From the NCBI GenBank assembly GCA_036925085.1, contig JAUPFP010000053.1, positions 310,001 through 374,000 on the forward strand: DNA of 64,000 nt. Direction: 5' to 3'. The position numbers and the translations under genes were made by a program. Shown piece by piece: positions 35,047-50,700 of this stretch. This DNA comes from Brachycybe producta. Its lineage: Eukaryota > Arthropoda > Diplopoda > Playtdesmida > Andrognathidae. The notes beneath the pieces were generated by a model that saw only the letters and a program-made list of their open reading frames with translations, ran no database searches and was not told where the DNA came from. Every line of letters starts with the position of its first letter. Positions within the stretch are counted from its first letter, which is position 1.

Positions 35047-38000
35047 TGTTTCAAGTTTTTAAAAAAACGGCAAAAAATGAAATAACTGGTGTAACTTTTG
35101 AAGCATGCAGTGCACACCGGAATTGAAGACCTCCCTGCATTTCTGAATGTCCTAGAAATGCAATGCATCTAACAGCTTCATTCCATGTCCATTAGTTCAA
35201 TTGAAACGATTTTTAGAATTTACAAATCCATGAGCAAGCTTAGACCCTTCAATGATGACCACTTTGAACTGTTGTATTTTTTGAAGCATGCAGTGCACAC
35301 TGGAATTGAAGACATTGCTGCATTCCTGATTGTACAAGGAATGCAATGCATCTAACAGCTCCATTCTAAAAAAAATTAGTAAAAATTGTCAAAAAATGAC
35401 ATTTTTTCATGAGTACCCGTGTTTCAAGTTTTTAAAAAAACGGCAAAAAATGAAATAACTGGTGTAACTTTTGAAGCATGCAGTGCACACTGGAATTGAA
35501 GACATTGCTGCATTCCTGATTGTCCAAGGAATGCAATGCATCTAACAGCTTCATTCTACGTCCAATAGTTCATTTGAAACGATTTTTAGAATTTACAAAT
35601 CCATGAGCAAGCTTAGACCCTTCAATGACGCCCAATTTGAACTGGTGTAACTTTTGAAGCATGCAGTGCACACTGGAATTGAAGACATCGCTGCATTCCT
35701 GATTGTACAAGGAATGCAATGCATCTAACAGCTCCATTTTACAAAAATTAGTAAAAATTGTCAAAAAATGACATTTTTTCTTGAGTACCCGTGTTGGAAG
35801 TTTTTCAAAAAACGGCAAAAAATGAAATAATTGGTGTAACTTTTGAAGCATGCAGTGCACACCGGAATTGAAGACCTCCCTGCATTTCTGAATGTCCTAG
35901 AAATGCAATGCATCTAACAGCTTCATTCTACGTCCAATAGTTCATTTGAAACGATTTTTAGAATTTACAAATCCATGAGCAAGCTTAGACCCTTCAATGA
36001 CGCCCAATTTGAACTGGTGTAACTTTTGAAGCATGCAGTGCACACTGGAATTGAAGACATCGCTGCATTCCTGATTGTACAAGGAATGCAATGCATCTAA
36101 CAGCTCCATTTTACAAAAATTAGTAAAAATTGTCAAAAAATGACATTTTTTCTTGAGTACCCGTGTTGGAAGTTTTTCAAAAAACGGCAAAAAATGAAAT
36201 AATTGGTGTAACTTTTGAAGCATGCAGTGCACACCGGAATTGAAGACCTCCCTGCATTTCTGAATGTCCTAGAAATGCAATGCATCTAACAGCTTCATTC
36301 TACGTCCATTAGTTCATTTGAAACGATTTTTAGAATTTACAAATCCATGAGCAAGCTTAGACCCTTCAATGTCGCCCTCTTTGAACTGTTGTATTTTTTG
36401 AAGCATGCAGTGCACACTGGAATTGAAGACATTGCTGCATTCCTGATTGTCCAAGGAATGCAATGCATCTAACAGCTTCATTCTACGTCCAATAGTTCAT
36501 TTGAAACGATTTTTAGAATTTACAAATCCATGAGCAAGCTTAGACCCTTCAATGACGCCCACTTTGAACTGGTGTAACTTTTGAAGCATGCAGTGCACAC
36601 TGGAATTGAAGACATCGCTGCATTCCTGATTGTACAAGGAATGCAATGCATTTAACAGCTCCATTCTACAAAAGTTAGTAAAATTTGTCAAAAAATGACA
36701 TTTTTTCATGAGTACCTGTGTTGGAAGTTTTTAAAAAAACGGCAAAAAATGAAATAACTGGTGTAACTTTTGAAGCATGCAGTGCACACCGGAATTGAAG
36801 ACCTCCCTGCATTTCTGAATGTCCTAGAAATGCAATGCATCTAACAGCTTCATTCTACGTCCATTAGTTCATTTGAAACAATTTTTAGAATTTACAAATC
36901 GATGAGCAAGCTTAGACCCTTCAATGACGCCCACTTTGAACTGGTGTAACTTTTGAAGCATGCAGTGCACACCGGAATTGAAGACCTCCCTGCATTCCTG
37001 ATTGTCCAAGAAATGCAATGCATCTAACAGCTTCATTCTACGTCCAATAGTTCATTTGAAACGATTTTTAGAATTTACAAATCCATGAGCAAGCTTAGAC
37101 CCTTCAATGACGCCCACTTTGAACTGGTGTAACTTTTGAAGCATGCAGTGCACACTGGAATTGAAGACATCACTGCATTCCTGATTGTACAAGGAATGCA
37201 ATGCATCTAACAGCTCCATTCTACAAAAATTAGTAAAAATTGTCAAAAAATGACATTTTTTCATGAGTACCCATGTTGGAAGTTTTTCAAAAAACGGCAA
37301 AAAATGAAATAACTGGTGTAACTTTTGAAGCATGCAGTGCACACCGGAATTGAAGACCTCCCTGCATTCCTGATTGTCCAAGAAATGCAATGCATCTAAC
37401 AGCTTCATTCTACGTCCAATAGATCATTTGAAACGATTTTTAAAATTTACAAATCTATGAGCAAGCTTAGACCCTTCAATGACGCCCACTTTGAACTGGT
37501 GTAACTTTTGAAGCATGCAGTGCACACTGGAATTGAAGACATCGCTGCATTCCTGATTGTACAAGGAATGCAATGCATCTAACAGCTCCATTCTACAAAA
37601 GTTAGTAAAATTTGTCAAAAAATGACATTTTTCATGAGTACCCGTGTTTTAAGTTTTTCAAAAAACGGCAAAAAATGAAATAACTGGTGTAACTTTTGAA
37701 GCATGCAGTGCACACCGGAATTGAAGACCTCCCTGCATTTCTGAATGTCCTAGAAATGCAATGCAGAACAGCTTCATTCTACGTCCATTAGTTCATTTGA
37801 AACGATTTTTAGAATTTACAAATTCATGAGCAAGCTTAGACCCTTCAATGACGCCCACTTTGAATTGTTGTATTTTTTGAAGCATGCAGTGCACACTGGA
37901 ATTGAAGACATCACTGCATTCCTGATTGTACAAGGAATGCAATGCATCTAACAGCTCCATTCTACAAAAATTAGTAAAAATTGTCAAAAAATGACATTTT

Positions 38001-38509
38001 TTCATGAGTTCCCATGTTGGAAGTTTTTCAAAAAACGGCAAAAAATGAAATAACTGGTGTAACTTTTGAAGCATGCAGTGCACACCGGAATTGAAGACCT
38101 CCCTGCATTCCTGATTGTCCAAGAAATGCAATGCATCTAACAGCTTCATTCTACGTCCAATAGTTCATTTGAAACGATTTTTAGAATTTACAAATCCATG
38201 AGCATGCTTAGACACTTCAATGACGCCCACTTTGAACTGGTATATTTTTTGAAGCATGCAGTGCACACTGGAATTGAAGACATCGCTGCATTCCTGATTG
38301 TACAAGGAATGCAATGCATTTAACAGCTCCATTCTACAAAAGTTAGTAAAATTTGTCAAAAAATGACATTTTTTCATGAGTACCCGTGTTGGAAGTTTTC
38401 AAAAAACGGCAAAAAATGAAATAACTGGTGTAACTTTTGAAGCATACAGTGCACACCGGAGTTGAAGACCTCCCTGCATTTGTGAATGTCCAAGAAATGC
38501 AATGCATCT
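35047..38509. repeat. Satellite with local 372-bp duplication
   Basis: A-B dimers; two adjacent dimers at about 35551 and 35923 are near-identical (offset 372 bp), sharing CTTGAGTACCCGTG and AAATAATTGGTG. The remainder shows mixed variants, without a longer HOR. Confidence 0.75.
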
Positions 38510-40181
38510 AACAACTTCATTCTACGTCCATTAGTTCATTTGAAACGATTTTTAGAATTTACAAATCCATGAGCAAGCTTAGACCCTTCAATGACGCCCA
38601 CTTTGAACTGTTGTATTTTTTGAAGCATGCAGTGCACACTGAAATTGAAGACATCAGTGCATTCCTGATTGTACAAGGAATGCATTGCATCTAACAGCTC
38701 CATTCTAAAAAAATTAGTAAAAATTGTCAAAAAATGACATTTTTTCATGAGTACCCGTGTTGGAAGTTTTTAAAAAAACGGCAAAAAATGAAATAACTGG
38801 TGTAACTTTTGTAGCATGCAGTGCACACCGGAATTGAAGACCTCCCTGCATTTGTGATTGTCCAAAAAATGCAATGAAAATAACAGCTTCATTCTACATC
38901 AATTAGTTCATTTGCAATAAATTTTAGAATTTACAAATCCATGAGCATGCTTAGACACTTCAATGACGCCCACTTTGAACTGGTGTATTTTTTGAAGCAT
39001 GCAGTGCACACTGGAATTGAAGACATCACTGCATTCCTGATTGTACAAGGAATGCAATGCATCTAACAGCTCCATTCTACAAAAAATTAGTAAAAATTGT
39101 CAAAAAATGACATTTTTTCATGAGTACCCGTTTTGGAAGTTTTTCAAAAAACGGCAAAAAATGAAATAACTGGTGTAACTTTTGAAGCATGCAGTGCACA
39201 CCGGAGTTGAAGACCTCCCTGCATTTCTGAATGTCCAAAGAAAGCAATGCATCTAACAGCTTCATTCTACGTCTATTAGTTCATTTGAAACGATTTTTAG
39301 AATTTACAAATCCATGAGCAAGCTTAGACCCTACAATGACGCCCAATTTGAACTGTTGTATTTTTTGAAGCATGCAGTGCACACTGGAATTGAAGACATC
39401 GCTGCATTCCTGATTGTACAAGGAATGCAATGCATCTAACAGCTCCATTCTACAAAAAATTAGTAAAAATTGTCAAAAAATGACATTTTTTCATGTGTAC
39501 CCGTGTTGGAAGTTTTTCAGAAAACGGCAAAAAATGAAATAACTGGTGTAACTTTTGAAGCATGCAGTGCACACCGGAGTTGAAGACCTCCCTGCATTTC
39601 TGAATGTCCAAGAAATGCAATGCATCTAACAGCTTCATTCTACGTCCATTAGTTCGTTTGAAACGATTTTTAGAATTTACAAATCCATGAGCAAGCTTAG
39701 ACCCTTCATAACGCCCACTTTGAACTGTTGTATTTTTTGAAGCATGCAGTGCACACGGTAATTGAAGACATCACTGCATTCCTGATTGTCCAAAGAATGC
39801 AATGAAAATAACAGCTTCATTCTACATCAATTAGTTCATTTGCAATGAATTTTAGAATTTACAAAACCATGAGCAAGCTTAGACACTTCAATGACGCCCA
39901 CTTTGAACTGGTGTATTTTTTGAAGCATGCAGTGCACACTGGAATTGAAGACATCACTGCATTCCTGATTGTACAAGGAATGCAATGCATCTAACAGCTC
40001 CATTCTACAAAAGTTAGTATAATTTGTCAAAAAATGACATTTTTTCATGAGTACCAGTGTTGGAAGTTTTTCAAAAAACGGCAAAAAATGAAATAACTGG
40101 TGTAACTTTTGAAGCATGCATTGCACACCGGAGTTGAAGACCTCCCTGCATTTCTGAATGTCCAATAAATGCAATGATTCT
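38510..40181. repeat. 1672-bp HOR, copy 1
   Basis: About nine monomers. Landmarks recur 1672 bp on (38536/40208, 39077/40749, 39450/41122). Carries GGAGTTGAAGACC and the ACCCTTCATAACGCCC variant. Left edge approximate. Confidence 0.75.
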
Positions 40182-41560
40182 AACAGCTTCATTCTACGTC
40201 CATTAGTTCATTTGAAACGATTTTTAGAATTTACAAATCCATGAGCAAGCTTAGACCCTTCAATGACGCCCACTTTGAACTGTTGTATTTTTTGAAGCAT
40301 GCAGTGCACACTGAAATTGAAGACATCACTGCATTCCTGATTGTACAAGGAATGCATTGCATCTAACAGCTCCATTCTAAAAAAATTAGTAAAAATTGTC
40401 AAAAAATGACATTTTTTCATGAGTACCCGTGTTGGAAGTTTTTCAAAAAACGGCAAAAAATGAAATAACTGGTGTAACTTTTGAAGCATGCAGTGCACAC
40501 CGGAATTGAAGACCTCCCTGCATTTGTGATTGTCCAAAAAATGCAATGAAAATAACAGCTTCATTCTACATCAATTAGTTCATTTGCAATAAATTTTAGA
40601 ATTTACAAATCCATGAGCATGCTTAGACACTTCAATGACGCCCACTTTGAACTGGTGTATTTTTTGAAGCATGCAGTGCACACTGGAATTGAAGACATCG
40701 CTGCATTCCTGATTGTACAATGAATGCAATGCATCTAACAGCTCCATTCTACAAAAAATTAGTAAAAATTGTCAAAAAATGACATTTTTTCATGAGTACC
40801 CGTTTTGGAAGTTTTTCAAAAAACGGCAAAAAATGAAATAACTGGTGTAACTTTTGAAGCATGCAGTGCACACCGGAGTTGAAGACCTCCCTGCATTTCT
40901 GAATGTCCAAAAAAAGCAATGCATCTAACAGCTTCATTCTACGTCTATTAGTTCATTTGAAACGATTTTTAGAATTTACAAATCCATGAGCAAGCTTAGA
41001 CCCTACAATGACGCCCACTTTGAACTGTTGTATTTTTTGAAGCATGCAGTGCACACTGGAATTGAAGACATCGCTGCATTCCTGATTGTACAAGGAATGC
41101 AATGCATCTAACAGCTCCATTCTACAAAAAATTAGTAAAAATTGTCAAAAAATGACATTTTTTCATGTGTACCCGTGTTGGAAGTTTTTCAAAAAACGGC
41201 AAAAAATGAAATAACTGGTGTAACTTTTGAAGCATGCAGTGCACACCAGAATTGAAGACCTCCCTGTATTCCTGATTGTCCAAGGAATGCAATGCATGTA
41301 ACAGCTTCATTCTACATCCATTAGTTCATTTGAAACAATTTTTAGAATTTACAAATGCATGAGCAAGCTTAGACCCTTCATAACGCCCACTTTGAACTGT
41401 TGTATTTTTTGAAGCATGCAGTGCACACGGTAATTGAAGACATCACTGCATTCCTGATTGTCCAAAGAATGCAATGAAAATAACAGCTTCATTCTACATC
41501 AATTAGTTCATTTGCAATGAATTTTAGAATTTACAAAACCATGAGCAAGCTTAGGCACTT
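40182..41560. repeat. 1672-bp HOR, copy 2 (incomplete)
   Basis: Follows copy 1 with a few differences and breaks off within an A-type monomer at about 41560, where the next HOR domain begins. Confidence 0.75.
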
Positions 41561-41593
41561 CAATGATGCCCACTTTGAACTGGTGTAACTTTT

Positions 41594-44533
41594 GAAGCAT
41601 GCAGTGCACACTGGAATTGAAGACATTGCTGCATTCCTGATTGTACAAGGAATGCAATGCATCTAACAGCTCCATTCTAAAAAAAATGAGTAAAAATTGT
41701 CAAAAAATGACATTTTTTTATGAGTACAAATGTTGGAAGTTTTTCAAAAAAACGGCAAAAAATGAAATAACTGGTGTAACTTTTGAAGCATGCAGTGCAC
41801 ACCGGAATTGAAGACCTCCCTGCATTCCTGATTGTCAAAGGAATGCAATGCATCTAACACCTTCATACTACATCAATTAGTTCATTTGCAATGAATTTTA
41901 GAATTTACAAATTCATGAGCAAGCTTAGACACTTCAATGATGCCCACTTTGAACTGGTGTAACTTTTGAAGCATGCAGTGTACACTGGAATTGAAGACAC
42001 CGCTGCATTCCTGATTGTACAAGGAATGCAATGCATCTAACAGCTCCATTCTACAAAAATTAGTAAAAATTGTCAAAAAATGACATTTTTTCATGAGTAC
42101 AAATGTTGGAAGTTTTTCAAAAAACGGCAAAAAATAAAATAACTGGTGTAACTTTTGAAGCATGCAGTGCACACCGGAATTGAAGACCTCCCTGCATTCC
42201 TGATTGTCTAAGGAATGCAATGCATCTAACAGCTTCATTCTAAGTCCATTAGTTCATTTGAAACGATTTTTAGAATTTACAAATCCATGAGCAATCTTAG
42301 ACCCTTCAATGACGCCCACTTTGAACTGCTGTATTTTTGAAGCATGCAGTGCACACTGGAATTGAAGACATCACTGCATTCCTGATTGTCCAAAAAATGA
42401 AATGAAAATAACAGCTTCATTCTACATTAATTAGTTCATTTGCAATGAATTTTAAAATTTACAAATCCATGAGCAAGCTTAGACCCTTCAATGACGCCCA
42501 CTTTGAACTGTTGTATTTTTTGAAGCATGCAGTGCACACTGGAATTGAAGACATCACTGTATTCCTGATTGTACAATAAATGCAATGCATCTAACAGCTT
42601 CATTCTACGTCCATTAGTTCATTTGAAACGATTTTTAGAATTTACAAATCCATGAGCAAGCTTAGACCCTTCAATGACGCCCACTTTGAACTGCTGTATT
42701 TTTTGAAGCATACAGTGCACACTGGAATTGAAGACCTCCCTGCATTCCTGATTTTCAAAGGAATGCAATGCATCTAACAGCTTCATTCTACATCAATTAT
42801 TTCATTTGCAATGCATTTTAGAATTTACAAATCCATGAGCAAGCTTAGACACTTCAATGATGCCCACTTTGAACTGGTGTAACTTTTGAAGCATGCAGTG
42901 CACACCGGAATTGAAGACCTTCCTGCATTTCTGATTGTCCAAAGAATGCAATGCATCTAACAACTTCATTCTACGTCCATTAGTTCATTTGAAACGATTT
43001 TTAGAATTTACAAATCAATGAGCAAGCTTAGACCCTTCAATGACGCCCACTTTGAACTGTTGTATTTTTTGAAGCATGCAGTGCACACTGGAATTGAAGA
43101 CATCGCTGCATTCCTGATTGTAGAAAAAATGCAATGAAAATAACGACTTCATTCTACATTAATTAGTTCATTTGCAATGAATTTTAGAATTTACAAATCC
43201 ATGAGCAAGCTTAGACACTTCAATGATGCCCACTTTGAACTGGTGTATTTTTTGAAGCATGCAGTGCACACTGGAATTGAAGACATCGCTGCATTCCTGA
43301 TTGTACAAGGAATGCAATGAAAATAACAGCTTTATTCTACATCAATTAGTTCATTTGCAATGAATTTTAGAATTTACAAATTCATGAGCATGCTTAGACA
43401 CTTCAATGACGCCAACTTTGAACTGGTGTATTTTTTGAAGAATGCAGTGCACAATGGAATTGAAGACATCGCTGCATTCCTGATTGTACAAGAAATGCAA
43501 TGCATCTAACAGCTTCATTCTACGTCCATTAGTTCATTTGAAACGATTTTTAGAATTTACAAATCCATGAGCAAGCTTAGACCCTTCAATGACGCCCACT
43601 TTGAACTGTTGTATTTTTTGAAGCATGCAGTGCACACTGGAATTGAAGACATCACTGCATTCCTGATTGTCCAAAAAATGCAATGAAAATAACAGCTTCA
43701 TTCTACATCAATTAGTTCATTTGCAAAGAATTTTAGAATTTACAAATCCATGAGCAAGCTTAGACACTTCAATGACGCCCACTTTGAACTGGTGTAACTT
43801 TTGAAGCATGCAGTGCACACTGGAATTGAAGACATCACTGCATTCCTGATTTTCCAAAAAATGCAATGAAAATAACAGCTTCATTCTACATCAGTTAGTT
43901 CATTTGCAATGAATTTTAGAATTTACAAATCCATGAGCATGATTAGACACTTCAATGACGCCCACTTTGAACTGGTATATTTTTTGAAGCATGCAGTGCA
44001 CACTGGACTTGAAGACATCGCTGCATTCCTGATTGTACAAGGAATGCAATGCATATAACAGCTTCATTCTATATCCATTAGTTCATTTGAAACGATTTTT
44101 AGAATTTACAAATCCATTAGCAAGCTTAGACCCTTCAATGACGCCCACTTTGAACTGTTGTATTTTTTGAAGCATGCAGTGCACACTGGAATTGACGACA
44201 TCACTGCATTCCTGATTGTCCAAGGAATGCAATGCATATAACAGCTTCATTCTATATCCATTAGTTCATTTGAAACGATTTTTAGAATTTACAAATCCAT
44301 TAGCAAGCTTAGACCCTTCAATGACGCCCACTTTGAACTGTTGTATTTTTTGAAGCATGCAGTGCACACTGGAATTGACGACATCACTGCATTCCTGATT
44401 GTCCAAAGAATGCAATGAAAATAACAGCTTCATTCTACATCAATTAGTTCATTTGCAATGAATTTTAGAATTTACAAATCCATGAGCAAGCTTAGACCCT
44501 TCAATGACGCCCACTTTGAACTGTTGTAATTTT
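41594..44533. repeat. 2941-bp HOR, copy 1
   Basis: About 16 monomers, largely A-type variants, with few B monomers. Diagnostic features are GAGTACAAATGTTGG in B and CTAACACCTTCATACTAC. Repeats at 44534. Confidence 0.85.
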
Positions 44534-47475
44534 TGAAGCATGCAGTGCACACTGGAATTGAAGACATTGCTGCATTCCTGATTGCACAAGGAATGCAATG
44601 CATCTAACAGCTCCATTCTAAAAAAAATGAGTAAAAATTGTCAAAAAATGACATTTTTTTATGAGTACAAATGTTGGAAGTTTTTCAAAAAAACGGCAAA
44701 AAATGAAATAACTGGTGTAACTTTTGAAGCATGCAGTGCACACCGGAATTGAAGACCTCCCTGCATTCCTGATTGTCAAAGGAATGCAATGCATCTAACA
44801 CCTTCATACTACATCAATTAGTTCATTTGCAATGAATTTTAGAATTTACAAATTCATGAGCAAGCTTAGACACTTCAATGATGCCCACTTTGAACTGGTG
44901 TAACTTTTGAAGCATGCAGTCTACACTGGAATTGAAGACACCGCTGCATTCCTGATTGTACAAGGAATGCAATGCATCTAACAGCTCCATTCTACAAAAA
45001 TTAGTAAAAATTGTCAAAAAATGACATTTTTTCATGAGTACAAATGTTGGAAGTTTTTCAAAAAACGGCAAAAAATAAAATAACTGGTGTAACTTTTGAA
45101 GCATGCAGTGCACACCGGAATTGAAGACCTCCCTGCATTCCTGATTGTCTAAGGAATGCAATGCATCTAACAGCTTCATTCTAAGTCCATTAGTTTATTT
45201 GAAACGATTTTTAGAATTTACAAATCCATGAGCAATCTTAGACCCTTCAATGACGCCCACTTTGAACTGCTGTATTTTTGAAGCATGCAGTGCACACTGG
45301 AATTGAAGACATCACTGCATTCCTGATTGTCCAAAAAATGAAATGAAAATAACAGCTTCATTCTACATTAATTAGTTCATTTGCAATGAATTTTAAAATT
45401 TACAAATCCATGAGCAAGCTTAGACCCTTCAATGACGCCCACTTTGAACTGTTGTATTTTTTGAAGCATGCAGTGCACACTGGAATTGAAGACATCGCTG
45501 TATTCCTGATTGTACAATAAATGCAATGCATCTAACAGCTTCATTCTACGTCCATTAGTTCATTTGAAACGATTTTTAGAATTTACAAATCCATGAGCAA
45601 GCTTAGACCCTTCAATGACGCCCACTTTGAACTGCTGTATTTTTTGAAGCATACAGTGCACACTGGAATTGAAGACCTCCCTGCATTCCTGATTGTCAAA
45701 GGAATGCAATGCATCTAACAGCTTCATTCTACATCAATTATTTCATTTGCAATGCATTTTAGAATTTACAAATCCATGAGCAAGCTTAGACACTTCAATG
45801 ATGCCCACTTTGAACTGGTGTAACTTTTGAAGCATGCAGTGCACACCGGAATTGAAGACCTTCCTGCATTTCTGATTGTCCAAAGAATGCAATGCATCTA
45901 ACAACTTCATTCTACGTCCATTAGTTCATTTGAAACGATTTTTAGAATTTACAAATCAATGAGCAAGCTTAGACCCTTCAATGACGCCCACTTTGAACTG
46001 TTGTATTTTTTGAAGCATGCAGTGCACACTGGAATTGAAGACATCGCTGCATTCCTGATTGTAGAAAAAATGCAATGAAAATAACGACTTCATTCTACAT
46101 TAATTAGTTCATTTGCAATGAATTTTAGAATTTACAAATCCATGAGCAAGCTTAGACACTTCAATGATGCCCACTTTGAACTGGTGTATTTTTTGAAGCA
46201 TGCAGTGCACACTGGAATTGAAGACATCGCTGCATTCCTGATTGTACAAGGAATGCAATGAAAATAACAGCTTTATTCTACATCAATTAGTTCATTTGCA
46301 ATGAATTTTAGAATTTACAAATCCATGAGCATGCTTAGACACTTCAATGACGCCAACTTTGAACTGGTGTATTTTTTGAAGAATGCAGTGCACAATGGAA
46401 TTGAAGACATCGCTGCATTCCTGATTGTACAAGAAATGCAATGCATCTAACAGCTTCATTCTACGTCCATTAGTTCATTTGAAACGATTTTTAGAATTTA
46501 CAAATCCATGAGCAAGCTTAGACCCTTCAATGACGCCCACTTTGGACTGTTGTATTTTTTGAAGCATGCAGTGCACACTGGAATTGAAGACATCACTGCA
46601 TTCCTGATTGTCCAAAAAATGCAATGAAAATAACAGCTTCATTCTACATCAATTAGTTCATTTGCAAAGAATTTTAGAATTTACAAATCCATGAGCAAGC
46701 TTAGACACTTCAATGACGCCCACTTTGAACTGGTGTAACTTTTGAAGCATGCAGTGCACACTGGAATTGAAGACATCACTGCATTCCTGATTTTCCAAAA
46801 AATGCAATGAAAATAACAGCTTCATTCTACATCAGTTAGTTCATTTGCAATGAATTTTAGAATTTACAAATCCATGAGCATGATTAGACACTTCAATGAC
46901 GCCCACTTTGAACTGGTATATTTTTTGAAGCATGCAGTGCACACTGGACTTGAAGACATCGCTGCATTCCTGATTGTACAAGGAATGCAATGCATATAAC
47001 AGCTTCATTCTATATCCATTAGTTCATTTGAAACGATTTTTAGAATTTACAAATCCATTAGCAAGCTTAGACCCTTCAATGACGCCCACTTTGAACTGTT
47101 GTATTTTTTGAAGCATGCAGTGCACACTGGAATTGACGACATCACTGCATTCCTGATTGTCCAAGGAATGCAATGCATATAACAGCTTCATTCTATATCC
47201 ATTAGTTCATTTGAAACGATTTTTAGAATTTACAAATCCATTAGCAAGCTTAGAAACTTCAATGATGCCCACTTTGAACTGTTGTATTTTTTGAAGCATG
47301 CAGTGCACACTGGAATTGACGACATCACTGCATTCCTGATTGTCCAAAGAATGCAATGAAAATAACAGCTTCATTCTACATCAATTAGTTCATTTGCAAT
47401 GAATTTTAGAATTTACAAATCCATGAGCAAGCTTAGACCCTTCAATGACGCCCACTTTGAACTGTTGTAATTTTT
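44534..47475. repeat. 2941-bp HOR, copy 2
   Basis: Near-identical to copy 1 (41882/44823 landmark), with scattered single-base differences. It contains an A-rich run of monomers in which B is mostly missing. Confidence 0.85.
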
Positions 47476-47756
47476 GAAGCATGCAGTGCACACTGGAATT
47501 GAAGACATTGCTGCATTCCTGATTGCACAAGGAATGCAATGCATCTAACAGCTCCATTCTAAAAAAAATGAGTAAAAATTGTCAAAAAATGACATTTTTT
47601 TATGAGTACAAATGTTGGAAGTTTTTCAAAAAAACGGCAAAAAATGAAATAACTGGTGTAACTTTTGAAGCATGCAGTGCACACCGGAATTGAAGACCTC
47701 CCTGCATTCCTGATTGTCAAAGGAATGCAATGCATCTAACACCTTCATACTACATC
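47476..47756. repeat. 2941-bp HOR, partial copy 3
   Basis: Starts like the other copies (ACATTGCTGC, GATTGCACAAGG, AAATGAGTAAAAATTG) and changes into the next domain shortly after the CTAACACCTTC junction. Confidence 0.75.
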
Positions 47757-50700
47757 AATTAGTTCATTTGCAATGAATTTTAGAATTTACAAATTCATGA
47801 GCAAGCTTAGACACTTCAATGACGCCCACTTTGAACTGGTGTAACTTTTGAAGCATGCAGTGCAAACTGGAATTGAAGACATCGCTGCATTCCTGATTGT
47901 CCAAGGAATGCAATGCATCTAACAGCTTCATTCTACGTCCATTAGTTCATTTGAAACGATTTTTAGATTTTTCAAATCCATGAGCAAACTTAGACCCTTC
48001 AATGACGCCCACTTTGAACTGGTGTATTTTTGAAGCATGCAGTGCACACTGGAATTGAAGACATCACTGCATTCCTGATTGTCCAAAGAATGCAATGAAA
48101 ATAATAGCTTCATTCTACATCAATTAGTTCATTTGAAACGATTTTTAGATTTTACAAATCCATGAGCAAGCTTAGACCCTTCAATGACGCCCACTTTGAA
48201 CTGTTGTATTTTTTTAAGCATGCAGTGCACACTGGAATTGAAGACCTCCCTGCATTTCTGATTGTCCAAAGAATGCAATGAAAATAACAGCTTCATTCTA
48301 CGTCCATTAGTTCATTTGAAACGATTTTTAGATTTTACAAATCCATGAGCAAGCTTAGACCCTTCAATGACGCCCACTTTGAACTGTTGTATTTTTTTAA
48401 GCATGCAGTGCACACTGGAATTGAAGACATCGCTGCATTCCTGATTGTAGAAAGAATGCAATGAAAATAACAACTTCATTCTACGTCCATTAGTTCATTT
48501 GAAACGATTTTTAGATTTTACAAATCCATGAGCAAGCTTAGACCCTTCAATTAAGCCCACTTTGAACTGTTGTATTTTTGAAGCATGCAGTGCACACCGG
48601 AATTGAAGACCTCCCTGCATTTCTGAATGTCCTAGAAATGCAATGCATCTAACAGCTTCATTCTACATCAATTATTTCATTTGCAATGAATTTTAGAATT
48701 TACAAATCCATGAGCATGCTTAGACACTTCAATGACGCCCACTTTGAACTGGTGTATTTTTTGAAGCATGCAGTGCACACTGGAATTGAAGACATCACTG
48801 CATTTCTGATTGTCCAAAAAATGCAATGAAAATAACAGCTTCATTTTACATCAATTAGTTCATTTGCAATGAATTTTAGAATTTACAAATCCATGAGCAA
48901 GCTTAGACACTTCAATAATGCCCACTTTGAACTGGTGTAACTTTTGAAGCATGCAGTGCACACTGGAATTGAAGACATCACTGCATTCCTGATTGTACAA
49001 GGAATGCAATGCATCTAACAGCTCCATTCTACAAAAATTAGTAAAAATTGTCAAAAAATGACATTTTTTCATGAGTACCCATGTTGGAAGTTTTTCAAAA
49101 TACGGCAAAAAATGAAATAACTGGTGTAACTTTTGAAGCATGCAGTGCACACCGGAATTGAAGACCTCCCTGCATTCCTGATTGTCAAAGGAATGCAATG
49201 CATCTAACAACTTCATTCTACGTCCATTAGTTCATTTGAAACGATTTTTAGAATTTACAAATCCATGAGCAAGCTTAGACACTTCAATGACGCCCACTTT
49301 GAACTGGTGTAACTTTTGAAGCATGCAGTGCACACTGGAATTGAAGACATCGCTGCATTCCTGATTTTACAAGGAATGCAATGCATCTAAAAGCTCCCTT
49401 CTACAAAACATTAGTAAAAATTGTCAAAAAATTACATTTTTTCATGAGTACCCGTGTTGGAAGTTTTTCAAAAAACGGCAAAAAATAAAATAACTGGTGT
49501 AACTTTTGAAGCATGCAGTGCACACCGGAATTGAAGACCTCCCTGCATTTCTTAATGTCCTAGAAATGCAATGCATCTAACAGCTTCGTTCTACGTCCAT
49601 TAGTTCATTTGAAACGATTTTTAGAATTTACAAATGCATGAGCAAGCTTAGACCCTTCAATGATGCCCACTTTGAACTGTTGTATTTTTTGAAGCATGCA
49701 GTGCACACTGGAATTGAAGACATCGCTGCATTCCTGATTGTACAAGGAATGCAAAGCATTTAACAACTATATTCTACAAAAAGTTAGTAAAAATTGTCAA
49801 AAAATGACATTCTTTCATGAGTACCCGTGTTGGAAGTTTTTCAAAAAATGGCAAAAAATGAAATAACTGGTGTAACTTTTGAAGCATGCAGTGCACACCG
49901 GAATTGAAGACCTCCCTGCATTTCTGATTGTCCAAAGAATGCAATGAAAATAACAGCTTCATTCTATGTCCATTAGTTCATTTGAAACGATTTTTAGATT
50001 TTACAAATCCATGAGCAAGCTTAGACCCTTCAATGACGCCCACTTTGAACTGTTGTATTTTTTGAAGCATGCAGTGCACACTGGAATTGAAGACATCGCT
50101 GCATTCCTGATTGTAGAAAGAATGCAATGAAAATAACAACTTCATTCTACGTCCATTAGTTCATTTGAAACGATTTTTAGATTTTACAAATCCATGAGCA
50201 AGCTTAGACCCTTCAATTAAGCCCACTTTGAACTGTTGTATTTTTGAAGCATGCAGTGCACACCGGAATTGAAGACCTCCCTGCATTTCTGAATGTCCTA
50301 GAAATGCAATGCATCTAACAGCTTCATTCTACGTCCATTAGTTCATTTGAAACGATTTTTAGAATTTACAAATCCATGAGCAAGCTTAGACCATCAATGA
50401 CGCCCACTTTGAACTGGTGTATTTTTTGAAGCATGCAGTGCACACTGGAATTGAAGACATCGCTGCATTCCTGATTGTACAAGGAATGCAATGAAAATAA
50501 CAGCTTCATTCTACATCAATTAGTTCATTTGCAATGAATTTTAGAATTTACAAATCCATGAGCATGCTTAGACACTTCAATGACGCCCACTTTGAACTGG
50601 TGTATTTTTTGAAGCATGCAGTGCACACTGGAATTGAAGACATCACTGCATTTCTGATTGTCCAAAGAATGCAATGAAAATAACAGCTTCATTCTACATC

